Positions 43,153 to 50,970 of a stretch of DNA of 64,000 bases are shown piece after piece. A program made the translations under genes and the position numbers. A model generated the notes under the pieces. That model was not told the origin of the DNA. It did no database searches and saw nothing but the letters and a program-made list of their open reading frames with translations. The first letter of the stretch is position 1, and each line of letters opens with the position of its first letter. Origin of the DNA: Candidatus Tectimicrobiota bacterium (GTDB lineage Bacteria > Tectomicrobia > Entotheonellia > Entotheonellales > Entotheonellaceae); NCBI GenBank assembly GCA_026005175.1, contig BPKO01000010.1:94344-158343 (forward strand), read 5' to 3'.

Positions 43153-43968
43153 TTAGCGTGTCTGGGGATAGCTGACCGCCATGCCGGCGCGGGCGTCGGC
43201 CTGAATGCCGTACGGCGGAATGGGGTAGCGCAGGCCACGGGCAGAGAGCTGGGCCAGCCCCTCGATCACTTTGGGCAAGTAGCGCGGCGGCAGGGCCATG
43301 AGCAGCTCGTCTTCCATGACCCCTCCGTAGCGGCGCTCGGCATAGCAGGGAATCGACAAGCTGGGCTCGCCGGTGGCCAGGGCCCGTCCCCAGGAATCGG
43401 CGCAGGATGACTCCCCCACGCACCCCCACTGGAACTTGCGGTAACCGCTCCACTGCAGGCCGTTGATGAAGAGGATCATCTGCGCCGGCGTGGCGTAAAT
43501 CAGGCAGACGTCGGGGGGATTGAGCCGTCCGCTGGCCAGTGGCGACACCACCACCGCCCGGTAGCGCCCGTACGGCACCACGTCCATGGCCCGCTGGTGG
43601 GCAGCGGCGTCTTCGATGGTGGCAAACCAGACATTGGCCATGCGCTTGCCCGAAAGCCACTCCTCATCCTGCGGCCGCAAGCCCACCACCGCCCCACACT
43701 GGGGGCTGACCAAGTCCTCGGCGGTGGCCCCCACCGTCCATCCCAGGCGGGCAGCCTGAGCGACGATCTGGTCGAGGGTATGGACGGCTTTAGGACGGCG
43801 CAGGCGCGGGATGGTGTCCAAGTCTTCGACGCGGGGAAAAAGCTTCATGCCCACGGGGGTGGTGCGCAGCCGCAGCCAGCGGTTGAGTTCGTCAACCAGC
43901 TTGGGCCAGTCGTAAGTGGCCGGCTCCGGTGGCCCCTCGGGGGCGCGCAGAACCTCAGGGGGGGTCAT
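43153..43968 (-). CDS. DUF169 family protein
   Basis: 271 residues matching DUF169. It has WPKLVDELNRWLRLRTTPVGMKLF near the start, and the conserved cysteine-containing stretches LVSPQCGAVVGL and GCVGESSCADSWGRALATGEPSLSIPCYAERRYGG. DUF169 proteins have several conserved cysteines and may bind an Fe-S cluster or metal; function unknown. Start ATG 43968 with AGGAGGAAAGCC upstream. It heads the minus-strand cluster with the flavin reductase. Confidence 0.9.
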   Translation of the reverse strand: MTPPEVLRAPEGPPEPATYDWPKLVDELNRWLRLRTTPVGMKLFPRVEDLDTIPRLRRPKAVHTLDQIVAQAARLGWTVGATAEDLVSPQCGAVVGLRPQDEEWLSGKRMANVWFATIEDAAAHQRAMDVVPYGRYRAVVVSPLASGRLNPPDVCLIYATPAQMILFINGLQWSGYRKFQWGCVGESSCADSWGRALATGEPSLSIPCYAERRYGGVMEDELLMALPPRYLPKVIEGLAQLSARGLRYPIPPYGIQADARAGMAVSYPQTR

Positions 43969-44021
43969 GGCTTTCCTCCTCTGCCGGGGAGCATCCCTAG
44001 GATAGCACGATCCTGGGCACG

Positions 44022-44050
44022 AGTATAGGCAGGGGGCAAAGGCAAGGCAA
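44022..44050 (-). promoter_or_regulatory. Candidate sigma-70 promoter for the DUF169 gene
   Basis: Minus strand: TTGCCT (44045-44050), 17-bp spacer, TATACT (44022-44027), giving a leader of about 47 nt before the ATG at 43968. Confidence 0.55.
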
Positions 44051-44084
44051 GCGCGGCGCGGCGAGGGACCCGACAACGCAGGCG

Positions 44085-44375
44085 TTAGCAGCGGGGAGCC
44101 GGCGCTTGCCCGCGCCGCCACAGACGGTAACCGATCCCCAGCAGGCCGGTGCCGACAAGGAGCAGGGTGTGCGGCTCTGGGACAGATAGCGGCTTTGCCG
44201 GCACGCGGTAACCGGTGGCGCCGCCGTGGTCTTCGTGCAGGACCAAGTGCTGCTCTGGGCTTAGGGCTTGATTGAAAAACCCGGGTGTGGTGTCATCGAT
44301 AAGCGTCTCGGGTGCGGCGCTGACGCCAGCCGCCACCCCAAGCACCACAGAGAGAAGGATTATCCGCAAGGACAT
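44085..44375 (-). CDS. Small PEP-CTERM sorting domain protein
   Basis: 96 residues: N-terminal signal peptide (1-20, cleavage near VSA/AP), a short 44-residue mature region, and a C-terminal PEP-CTERM signal consisting of VPEP (65-68), a hydrophobic helix (about 69-85) and an arginine cluster (RR at 87-88). Proteins with this tail are sorted by an exosortase (EpsH) to the cell surface or matrix. No exosortase is in the window. The ATG at 44375 has ACAGGAG upstream. The mature part is short for an extracellular protein, so it could be a sensor-like or structural peptide. Confidence 0.8.
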   Translation of the reverse strand: MSLRIILLSVVLGVAAGVSAAPETLIDDTTPGFFNQALSPEQHLVLHEDHGGATGYRVPAKPLSVPEPHTLLLVGTGLLGIGYRLWRRGQAPAPRC

Positions 44376-44482
44376 CTCCTGTGCTCCTCTGCTTTAGAGA
44401 CCCGAAGCAAGCCTCCCACAGGCTGCATCGGCAGGGCGGGCCAGTTGCTTGAGCAGAAGGACACCTAGAAGGAGCAAGCCCC

Positions 44483-45910
44483 ATGGCCGTCACTTCCGCT
44501 TCGCGCTCCGCTGCCATCCGAGCCCGGCTGGAGCACCCGGTCATCGACGTCGACGGGCACACGGTGGAGTTCGAACCCGGCTTTCTGGACGTGCTGCAGC
44601 AAGTGGGGGGCAGCGGCGTGGTGGCGCGCTACTTGGCGCAGCGCGACCGCCTCGCCGGTGCCCGCTGGTACCGCCTGAGCCTGGCCGAGCGGCTGGCGCA
44701 GCGCGCCACGCGCCCGCCCTGGTGGTTTCTGCCCACCAAGAATACCCTCGACCGCGCCACTGCCACCTTGCCGCGGCTGCTGCACGAGCGGCTGCCGGAG
44801 ACGGGCATTGACTTTACCATCCTCTACCCTACCGAAGGGCTGGCCTTTCCGCACCTGTCGGACGAGGAGCTGCGCCGCGCTTGCTGTCGCGCCCTCAACG
44901 TGTTTCACGCCGAGATCTTCCGGCCCTACGCCGATCGCATGACGCCGGCAGCGGTAATTCCCTTGCATACGCCGCAGGAAGGCATCGCCGAGCTCGACTA
45001 CGCCGTGCAGCAGCTGGGCCTCAAGGCCATCCTCATCCCGAGCTACGTACGCCGCCAGCTGCCCAACGGGCAGCGGTGGCTTGACGTCCTGGCCCTCGAC
45101 AGCGCCTACGACTACGACCCCTTCTGGGCCCGGTGCGTCGAGCTGGGGGTGGTACCGGCTTGCCATTCCTCGGGGATGGGGTGGGGAAGCCGCACCGCGG
45201 TGACCAACTACATGTACAACCACATCGGCCATTTTGCTGCCGCGGCCGAAGCCCTGTGCAAAGCCCTGTTCTTTGGCGGGGTGACGCGGCGCTTTCCCAC
45301 CCTCAAAGTGGCCTTTCTCGAGTGCGGCGTGGCCTGGGCCTGTAGCCTCTACGCCGACCTCGTGGGCCACTGGGAGAAGCGCAACCGCCAGCGCCTGGAG
45401 AACTACAATCCGGCCAACCTCGACCGCCAGCAGTACTTCGCCCTCTTGGAGCGCTACGGCGGCTCCCTGGTGGCCGACAAGCTGGAAGCCCTGCGCCAGG
45501 CGCCGCCGCGCTTGGGCGAGCAGCAGGAGCCCGAACTCCTCGACGAGTGGGCGGCCTGCCAGATCACCCGCGCCGAGGAAATCCGGGATCTCTTCGTGCC
45601 CCACTTCTACTTTGGCTGCGAGGCCGACGACCCGCTCAACGCCTGGGCCTTCAATACCCGCGTCAACCCCTTCGGGGCCCGCCTGCGGGCCATGCTCAGC
45701 TCCGATATTGGCCACTGGGACGTACCTGATATGACCTCAGTGACCGAAGAAGCTTACGAACTAGTCGAAAAGGGGCTGATCAGTGCCGAGGACTTCCGTG
45801 ACTTTGCCTTTACCCACCCGGCCACCCTCTACGCCGGCACGAACCCCGACTTTTTCCGCGGCACGGCGGTGGAGCAGGCGGTGCGCACCCTCCTCGCTGC
45901 CTCCTCCTAG
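44483..45910 (+). CDS. Amidohydrolase family 2 (PF04909-type) metal-dependent hydrolase
   Basis: 475-residue cytosolic TIM-barrel hydrolase. The first metal region is VIDVDGHTVEF (20-30). Later regions are VPACHSSGMGWGSRTAVTNYMYNHIGHFA (central histidine), KVAFLECGVAWACSLYADLVGHWEKR, and the C-terminal LSSDIGHWDVPDMTSVTEEAYELV, where an SDIGHWD motif carries the last metal aspartate. Relatives include ACMSD-like decarboxylases and hydrolases of aromatic catabolism; the reaction is not clear. ATG at 44483 with AGGAG upstream. It ends tail to tail with the SDR gene, overlapping by 4 nt. Confidence 0.88.
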   Translation: MAVTSASRSAAIRARLEHPVIDVDGHTVEFEPGFLDVLQQVGGSGVVARYLAQRDRLAGARWYRLSLAERLAQRATRPPWWFLPTKNTLDRATATLPRLLHERLPETGIDFTILYPTEGLAFPHLSDEELRRACCRALNVFHAEIFRPYADRMTPAAVIPLHTPQEGIAELDYAVQQLGLKAILIPSYVRRQLPNGQRWLDVLALDSAYDYDPFWARCVELGVVPACHSSGMGWGSRTAVTNYMYNHIGHFAAAAEALCKALFFGGVTRRFPTLKVAFLECGVAWACSLYADLVGHWEKRNRQRLENYNPANLDRQQYFALLERYGGSLVADKLEALRQAPPRLGEQQEPELLDEWAACQITRAEEIRDLFVPHFYFGCEADDPLNAWAFNTRVNPFGARLRAMLSSDIGHWDVPDMTSVTEEAYELVEKGLISAEDFRDFAFTHPATLYAGTNPDFFRGTAVEQAVRTLLAASS

Positions 45911-46653
45911 AGGCTGCGGCCGCCGTCGACGGGCAGGCAGACGCCGGTGAGCATGTCGGCGTCGTCAGAAACGAGGTACAGGGCAGCGCGGGCCACGTCC
46001 TCCACAGTGGCCAGACGCCCCCAGGGGATGGAAGCCATGCGGCTCTGCAGGGCCTGCGGGTCATCGCCGACGATGGTGCGCAGCAGCGGCGTATCGGCGG
46101 CCACCGGCGCCAGGCAGTTGACGCGGATGCGGTGCGGCGCCAGCTCCAGCGCCAGGGCTTTGGTCAGGGTAATCACCGCCCCTTTGGAGGTGGCATAGGG
46201 AAGGGTGCCCAGGCGCGGCCGCAATCCGGCCACCGAGGCGGTGTTGAGAATGACCCCGCCGCCCTGGCGCTTCATCACCGGGATGGCGTACTTGCAGCCC
46301 AAAAACACCCCTTTGAGGTTCACTGCCATGATGCGGTCCCACGTTTCCTCGTCGACGTCTTCTGCCGGACGGGGAGGCACACTGATGCCGGCGTTGTTAA
46401 ACAGGATGTCGAGGCGGCCGTAACGCTCGACGGCTGCCTGCACCATGCGCGCCGTATCGGCAGCCCGCGTGACGTCGGCTGCCACCACCGCGCTTTCACT
46501 CCCCTCCAGGGTGGCCTGCGTTTGCCGCGCGGCCGACTCGTTGACGTCGACGAGCACCACGCGGGCGCCTTCCTGGGCAAAGAGCTGGGCGCTGGCGCGT
46601 CCAAAGCCCGAACCGGCACCGGTAATCAGGGCGACTTTGCCTTGCAGCTTCAT
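45907..46653 (-). CDS. SDR family oxidoreductase
   Basis: 248 residues, classical SDR. NAD(P) motif ITGAGSGFGRA (10-20), NNAG motif (near 87-90), catalytic Ser in NTASVAG and YATSK (Tyr-x-x-x-Lys), and the C-terminal TGVCLPVDGG. An acidic residue after the second strand (LVDVNES) suggests NAD preference. ATG at 46653. It would interconvert a secondary alcohol and ketone, for example a 3-hydroxyacyl or cyclic alcohol; the substrate is unknown. Confidence 0.9.
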   Translation of the reverse strand: MKLQGKVALITGAGSGFGRASAQLFAQEGARVVLVDVNESAARQTQATLEGSESAVVAADVTRAADTARMVQAAVERYGRLDILFNNAGISVPPRPAEDVDEETWDRIMAVNLKGVFLGCKYAIPVMKRQGGGVILNTASVAGLRPRLGTLPYATSKGAVITLTKALALELAPHRIRVNCLAPVAADTPLLRTIVGDDPQALQSRMASIPWGRLATVEDVARAALYLVSDDADMLTGVCLPVDGGRSL

Positions 46654-46739
46654 TCCAATGCTCCTTGCTTGCCATGCGACCTTGCGCCGCGGCGGGCCCT
46701 CGCCGCAGCGCGGCAACGCGACCGCGCGCTGCCGGCGGC

Positions 46740-46768
46740 ATTGTCTCCCATAGGCCAGGGCAAGGCAA
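46740..46768 (-). promoter_or_regulatory. Candidate sigma-70 promoter for the SDR gene
   Basis: Minus strand: TTGCCT (46763-46768), 17-bp spacer, GACAAT (46740-46745). Confidence 0.4.
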
Positions 46769-46809
46769 GCCGCCCGCCGCGCGCGTGGCCCGGGACGTTG
46801 CCGGCCGCC

Positions 46810-47298
46810 TCAGGCAGCCAGGCGCCGCCGGCGGCGCAGCCACCATGCGCCCACCAGGAGCAAGAAGAGGTGCTCGGCAACGGTAAAGCCAAAGGTGGTG
46901 TAGTCTACCGGAGCCACAAAGGGCGCCAAGGGTAAGGGAAAGAAATGGTTGTAGGCCCAGCGCTGGTGCGTCAGCAAGTCGGCCACCCCGTGCGCAAACA
47001 TCCCCACCAGGCATGGCAGTAGCGGCCGGTAGGCGGCAGCCGCCAGGGCCAGGGCAAGCCCCACGAGCAGCAAAGAGTGCATCGCCACGGTCACCAGGTG
47101 CAGCGCCGAAAAGTGTAGCAGCGCGTGTAGCTGCGATAGCCACGGCGAGGCGATCAGCGGCTCAAGCGCGTGTGGCACAAAGCCCAGGGCCAGGATGGCG
47201 TCGGGCAGCACGCCGCCCAGCGCAGCCAGCCGCCGCTCGCGCAGCGAGCGCCTGGCGTACAGGAGGTAGGCAATGACGCCGTGGGTGTACATGCGCAC
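46810..47298 (-). CDS. YdjM-like membrane metal-dependent hydrolase family protein (tentative)
   Basis: 162 residues, four or five hydrophobic segments. Histidine-rich motifs suggest the YdjM/DUF457-like membrane-bound hydrolase family: THGVIAYLL at the start, LHALLHFSALH in the middle and GMFAHGVADLLTHQRWAYNHFFPLPLAP, the last like 'HxxxDxxTH...P'. The ATG at 47298 and the in-frame ATG at 47292 are equally possible. It ends 157 nt upstream of the SDR gene on the same strand. The function of this family is poorly known. Confidence 0.5.
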   Translation of the reverse strand: MRMYTHGVIAYLLYARRSLRERRLAALGGVLPDAILALGFVPHALEPLIASPWLSQLHALLHFSALHLVTVAMHSLLLVGLALALAAAAYRPLLPCLVGMFAHGVADLLTHQRWAYNHFFPLPLAPFVAPVDYTTFGFTVAEHLFLLLVGAWWLRRRRRLAA

Positions 47299-47359
47299 CG
47301 GGATGCCCTCAGACGATGAGGCCGCCGGCCCATCCCGGCTTGCCTCTTGCCGGGACGGC

Positions 47360-47388
47360 TCGACAGCCGGAGACGAAGCGGATATGGT
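47360..47388 (+). promoter_or_regulatory. Candidate sigma-70 promoter for the cupin gene
   Basis: TCGACA (47360-47365), 17-bp spacer, TATGGT (47383-47388), 44 nt before the ATG at 47433. Confidence 0.45.
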
Positions 47389-47432
47389 AGGCCCTGGACA
47401 CGCCCAGCAACTCCTGGAGAGGAGGACATCCG

Positions 47433-47786
47433 ATGGCCATTTTACGCCTGTATACCGGAGCCGACGGCCAGTCGCACTTCGAAGACATCGAGCCGGTCTT
47501 TGAGCCCCGCGGCGACCAGTCCGATTACGCCGTGGTGCACGCCGCCAGCGGCATTGTCGCGCGGCGCTTCCACGCGCAGCGCACCAATCCCTGGCACAAC
47601 GCCCCGGGCCGGGTATGCGTGTTCATCCTCTCCGGAGCGGTAGAGATCGAGGTCGGCGACGGGACGGTGCGGCGGCTCGGCCCGGGCGATGTGCTCATTG
47701 CCGAGGACGTAACGGGCCAGGGACACATCACCCGCGAGGTGGGCGACGAACCGCGGGTGTCGATTTTCGTGCCGCTGTCCACGTAG
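47433..47786 (+). CDS. Cupin-domain protein
   Basis: 117-residue single cupin barrel: PGRVCVFILSGAVEIEVGDG (motif 1 region) and GDVLIAEDVTGQGHITREVGDEPRVSIFVPL (motif 2 region with a conserved histidine). Only part of the usual His/Glu metal set is visible (QRTNPWHNAP and GHITR), so metal binding is uncertain. The ATG at 47433 follows GAGAGGAGGAC. Ends convergent with the repeat protein gene. Confidence 0.82.
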   Translation: MAILRLYTGADGQSHFEDIEPVFEPRGDQSDYAVVHAASGIVARRFHAQRTNPWHNAPGRVCVFILSGAVEIEVGDGTVRRLGPGDVLIAEDVTGQGHITREVGDEPRVSIFVPLST

Positions 47787-47825
47787 CTTCCCTTCGCTAC
47801 CGCCGGGGAACCAGAGACAGGATGT

Positions 47826-49463
47826 CTAGGACGAGGTTGTGTGCAGGCGACCGTTGGTGACTTGCTGCACGCGCAGGTCTCGTGCCAGCCGCCGTGCCGG
47901 TGGGGTAATCGTGGCCCCGGCCACTACCGGCACGGTGGCGGTACCGGTTTTGGCCAGCAACGCAGCCCTCTCGGCAGCACGCTGCACGTCGGTGGGGCCA
48001 ACGCCCCAGGACACCTCGACCACCAAGTATACGGGGGCGTCGTCCTCGCGACGCCGGCCGGCGACGATGACATCGGCCTGCGTGACTTCGTCGGCCTCAG
48101 CTTCGCTCAACTGGCCCTGTGCTACTGCTTCGGCAAGCATGGCCACCAGCTCATCCCCAAACACCACGTGCGGCCGCCGCACCAGTGGCGCAAAGTAGGC
48201 AAAAGCCCGCTCGCGGTAGCGCCGCTCCAGCGCATCGCCTTTGAGCATCCCCACTTCGGCGGTGAGACGGTCGAGACGACGCTCGGTGCGCGCTTGCGCC
48301 TCGGCCAGCTCGGCTACCCGCTCTTCGAGTCGTGCCTGCGCTTCGGCCAGCTGTGCTACCCGCTGCTCGAGTTGAACCTGCGCCTCGGCCAGCTGCTCCA
48401 GCCGCGCCTCGGTACGCGCTTGCGCCTCGGCCAGCTCGGCTACCCGCTCTTCGAGCCGGGTATGCGCTTCGGCCAGCTGTGCTACCCGCTGCTCGAGCTG
48501 AACCTGCGCTTCGGCCAGCTGCTCCAGCCGTGCCTCGGTGCGCGCTTGCGCCTCGGCCAGCTGCTCAAAGCGCCGCTCCGTCTCTTCCCGCAACGCCGAC
48601 AGCGCCGCTTCCGTACGCGCCTGCGCTTCGGCCAGCTGTGCTACCCGCTGCTCGAGCTGAACCTGCGCTTCGGCCAGCTGCTCCAGCCGTGCCTCGGTGC
48701 GCGCTTGCGCCTCGGCCAGCTGCTCAAAGCGCCGCTCCGTCTCTTCCCGCAACGCCGACAGCGCCGCTTCCGTACGCGCCTGCGCTTCTGCCAGCTGCGC
48801 TACCCGCTGCTCGAGCTGAACCTGCGCCTCGGCCAGCTGCTCCAGCCGCGCCTCGGTGCGCGCTTGCGCCTCGGCCAGCTGCTCAAAGCGCCGCTCCGTC
48901 TCTTCCCGCAACGCCGACAGCGCCGCTTCCGTACGCGCCTGCGCCTCGACCAGCTGTGCTACCCGCTGCTCGAGCTGAACCTGCGCCTCGGTCAGCTGCT
49001 CCAGCCGTGCCTCGGTGCGCGCTTGCGCCTCGGCCAGCTGCTCAAAGCGCCGCTCCGTCTCTTCCCGCAACGCCGACAGCGCCGCTTCCGTACGCGCCTG
49101 CGCTTCTGCCAGCTGCGCTACCCGCTGCTCGAGCTGAACCTGCGCCTCGGTCAGCTGCTCCAGCCGTGCCTCGGTGCGCGCTTGCGCCTCGGCCAGCTGC
49201 TCAAAGCGCCGCTCCGTCTCTTCCCGCAACGCCGACAGCGCCGCTTCCGTACGCGCCTGCGCTTCTGCCAGCTGCGCTACCTGGGTCTGAAGACGCTCGA
49301 GGTGCTCGGCGAGACGCTGTTGCGCCTCGGCCAGCTTCTGCACCAGCGCCGGCAGGCCAAGGAGCTCGTCGGTAAGCACCAGACGGCGCACCTCGTCCAG
49401 CCACTCGGGACGCTCGCGCAGCAGGCGAAGAAAATCGCGCAGGTCGTCAGGGGTAAACGGCAT
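47826..49463 (-). CDS. Coiled-coil repeat protein with C-terminal PD-(D/E)XK-like domain
   Basis: 545 residues. A short N-terminal head (1-50) is followed by about 350 residues of heptad-like coiled coil built from QLAEAQxxxExR 14-mers; a 53-residue unit (three 14-mers plus the 11-mer ALREETERRFE) is repeated five times. The last 150 residues form a globular domain with DVIVAGRRREDDAPVYLVVEVSWG, resembling the D...ExK core of restriction-endonuclease-like folds, though the last residue is serine, not lysine. Coiled-coil proteins with such a tail are known in bacteria without a clear role. ATG 49463 with GGAGGGCAT upstream; a single gene with no same-strand partner. Confidence 0.75.
   Translation of the reverse strand: MPFTPDDLRDFLRLLRERPEWLDEVRRLVLTDELLGLPALVQKLAEAQQRLAEHLERLQTQVAQLAEAQARTEAALSALREETERRFEQLAEAQARTEARLEQLTEAQVQLEQRVAQLAEAQARTEAALSALREETERRFEQLAEAQARTEARLEQLTEAQVQLEQRVAQLVEAQARTEAALSALREETERRFEQLAEAQARTEARLEQLAEAQVQLEQRVAQLAEAQARTEAALSALREETERRFEQLAEAQARTEARLEQLAEAQVQLEQRVAQLAEAQARTEAALSALREETERRFEQLAEAQARTEARLEQLAEAQVQLEQRVAQLAEAHTRLEERVAELAEAQARTEARLEQLAEAQVQLEQRVAQLAEAQARLEERVAELAEAQARTERRLDRLTAEVGMLKGDALERRYRERAFAYFAPLVRRPHVVFGDELVAMLAEAVAQGQLSEAEADEVTQADVIVAGRRREDDAPVYLVVEVSWGVGPTDVQRAAERAALLAKTGTATVPVVAGATITPPARRLARDLRVQQVTNGRLHTTSS
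48463..49257. repeat. Five tandem 159-bp repeats inside the coiled-coil gene
   Basis: The marker CCGTACGCGCC recurs at 48611, 48770, 48929, 49088 and 49247, exactly 159 bp apart, and the intervening sequence is nearly identical (third-position differences such as gcttcg/gcttct/gcctcg). Each unit encodes 53 residues, so the reading frame is kept for any copy number. Recent unequal crossing-over or slippage is likely. Confidence 0.9.
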
Positions 49464-49544
49464 ATGCCCTCCTTGCCTCGCGCAATTATAGCACAGGGGC
49501 TAGCAGAGGCGGCGCGGCGGCAAGCAAGCAGTTCGCGCCTCGGC

Positions 49545-49574
49545 TTGACAGCGCCGCGCTGGCGGGCGTATAGT
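49545..49574 (+). promoter_or_regulatory. Strong sigma-70 promoter for the EmrAB-like operon
   Basis: TTGACA (49545-49550), 18-bp spacer, TATAGT (49569-49574), 55 nt before the ATG at 49630. The -35 is perfect. Confidence 0.7.
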
Positions 49575-49629
49575 CCTGCCACCATCCCTACCGCAGCGGC
49601 GTGACGAGTTGTCCCTGAGGAAGACGCCC

Positions 49630-50970
49630 ATGGCAGAGCAGCAGCCCGACACGGCCACCCTGGCGTCTGCGCCGCTATCCTCAGGGTCGGTCGCCGGCCG
49701 ACGGCCGCGGCGACTCCGCCGCCTGGTGGCGCTGGGGGTACTCGCTGCCCTGCTCGCCCTGGGGCTGCCCTATGGCCTGCGGCTGTGGCACTACTACCAG
49801 ACACACGAAACCACCGACGACGCCTTCGTGGTAGGGACTATCGTGCCCGTCAGCCCCCGCGTCAGCGGCACGGTGCTCGAGGTGTTTGTCGACGACCACC
49901 AGCAGGTCGAGGCAGGGCAGGTGCTGGCACGGCTCGATCCGCGGGACTTTGCGGTGCGCGTGCAGCAAGCCGAAGCTGCCGTGGCGGTGGCCCGGGCACG
50001 GCTACAGCAAGCCGAGCAGGAAGTGCAGCTGGCTCAGGACAGCACCCGCAGCGACACCGCGCGCGCCGAAGCCATGGTGCGCGCAGCACGCGCGGCGCTA
50101 CAAGAGGCGCAGCATGCCGCGACCGAAGCGCAGGCGCGCTTGCGTACCCTGGAGGCCGCGGTAGCCGCCGCCCGGGCCGAGGGCGAAGCCGCGCGGGCGC
50201 GCCTGGAGATGGCACGCACCGCCTTTGCCCGCCTGGAGCAGCTGCTTGCCGCCGGCGTGGTCCCGCAGCAGCAAGTGGATGAAGCCAAGGCCACCCTCGA
50301 TGCCGCCGCGGCCCGCTGGCGGGCAAGTCAGGAGCAGCTGCGCCAGGCGCAGCACGAAGTGGAACGGGCTCGCGTCGACGTGCAGATGCGGCAGCAGGCG
50401 GTGGTGCGGGCCCGCGCCCAAGTCGCCGAAATGCAGGCCCTGCACCGCGGCACTCAGGCCCGGCAGCAAGACGTGGCCGTAAAGCGGGCGCAGGCAGAGA
50501 TGGCCAGAGCTTTGCTGCAGCAGGCGCAGGCGGATCTCGAGGAAGCCCGCCTGCAGCTGGCCTATACCACCCTGCGCGCGCCGCTGGCCGGCGTGGTGGC
50601 CAAGAAGAACCTCGAAGTCGGCCAGGTGGTGCAGGCGGGACGGCCGGTGCTGGCCATCGTACCGCTTGACGACGTGTGGGTGGAAGCCAACTTCAAGGAG
50701 ACCCAGCTCACCCACATGCGCCCCGGGCAAAAAGCAACGCTCAAAGTCGATGCCTACCCCGGCCACGTCTTTACCGGCACCGTGGCCAGCATCAGTCCGG
50801 GCACCGGCGCGGTGTTTAGCCTGCTGCCTCCGGAAAACGCCACCGGCAACTTCGTCAAAGTGGTGCAGCGCGTGCCGGTGAAAATTGTCCTCGATGACTC
50901 TCCCGCCCGAGAGCCGGTGCTGCGCCCCGGCATGTCGGTGGTGGTCACCGTCGCCATCCACTCGCCATGA
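49630..50970 (+). CDS. HlyD/EmrA-family membrane fusion protein
   Basis: 446 residues with one N-terminal membrane helix (about 33-53, LVALGVLAALLALGLPYGL), a biotinyl-lipoyl-like half (TVLEVFVDDHQQVEAGQVLARLDPRDF), a long coiled-coil hairpin (about 105-290, rich in QQAEAxVAxARAxLQQAE) and a C-terminal barrel (LRAPLAGVVAKKNLEVGQVVQAGRPVLAIVPLDDVWVEANFKETQL). This is an EmrA-type adaptor of a tripartite drug exporter. The ATG at 49630 has GAGGA upstream; a TTG at 49609 is an alternative. The stop overlaps the start of the MFS gene by 4 nt. Confidence 0.92.
   Translation: MAEQQPDTATLASAPLSSGSVAGRRPRRLRRLVALGVLAALLALGLPYGLRLWHYYQTHETTDDAFVVGTIVPVSPRVSGTVLEVFVDDHQQVEAGQVLARLDPRDFAVRVQQAEAAVAVARARLQQAEQEVQLAQDSTRSDTARAEAMVRAARAALQEAQHAATEAQARLRTLEAAVAAARAEGEAARARLEMARTAFARLEQLLAAGVVPQQQVDEAKATLDAAAARWRASQEQLRQAQHEVERARVDVQMRQQAVVRARAQVAEMQALHRGTQARQQDVAVKRAQAEMARALLQQAQADLEEARLQLAYTTLRAPLAGVVAKKNLEVGQVVQAGRPVLAIVPLDDVWVEANFKETQLTHMRPGQKATLKVDAYPGHVFTGTVASISPGTGAVFSLLPPENATGNFVKVVQRVPVKIVLDDSPAREPVLRPGMSVVVTVAIHSP

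Noticed and set aside
44567..44580. GTTCGAACCC resembling a tRNA T-loop
   Set aside because: It lies inside the amidohydrolase coding sequence (VEFEPG), and no acceptor or anticodon stem is found around it.
47841..49604. A 587-codon open frame on the plus strand opposite the coiled-coil repeat gene
   Set aside because: It is the antisense of a tandem repeat that lacks stops in every frame; repeated LRLGQLLQPRLGARLR text follows from the repeat. The minus-strand frame has coiled-coil heptads, a proper ATG with ribosome site and a conserved-looking C-terminal domain.
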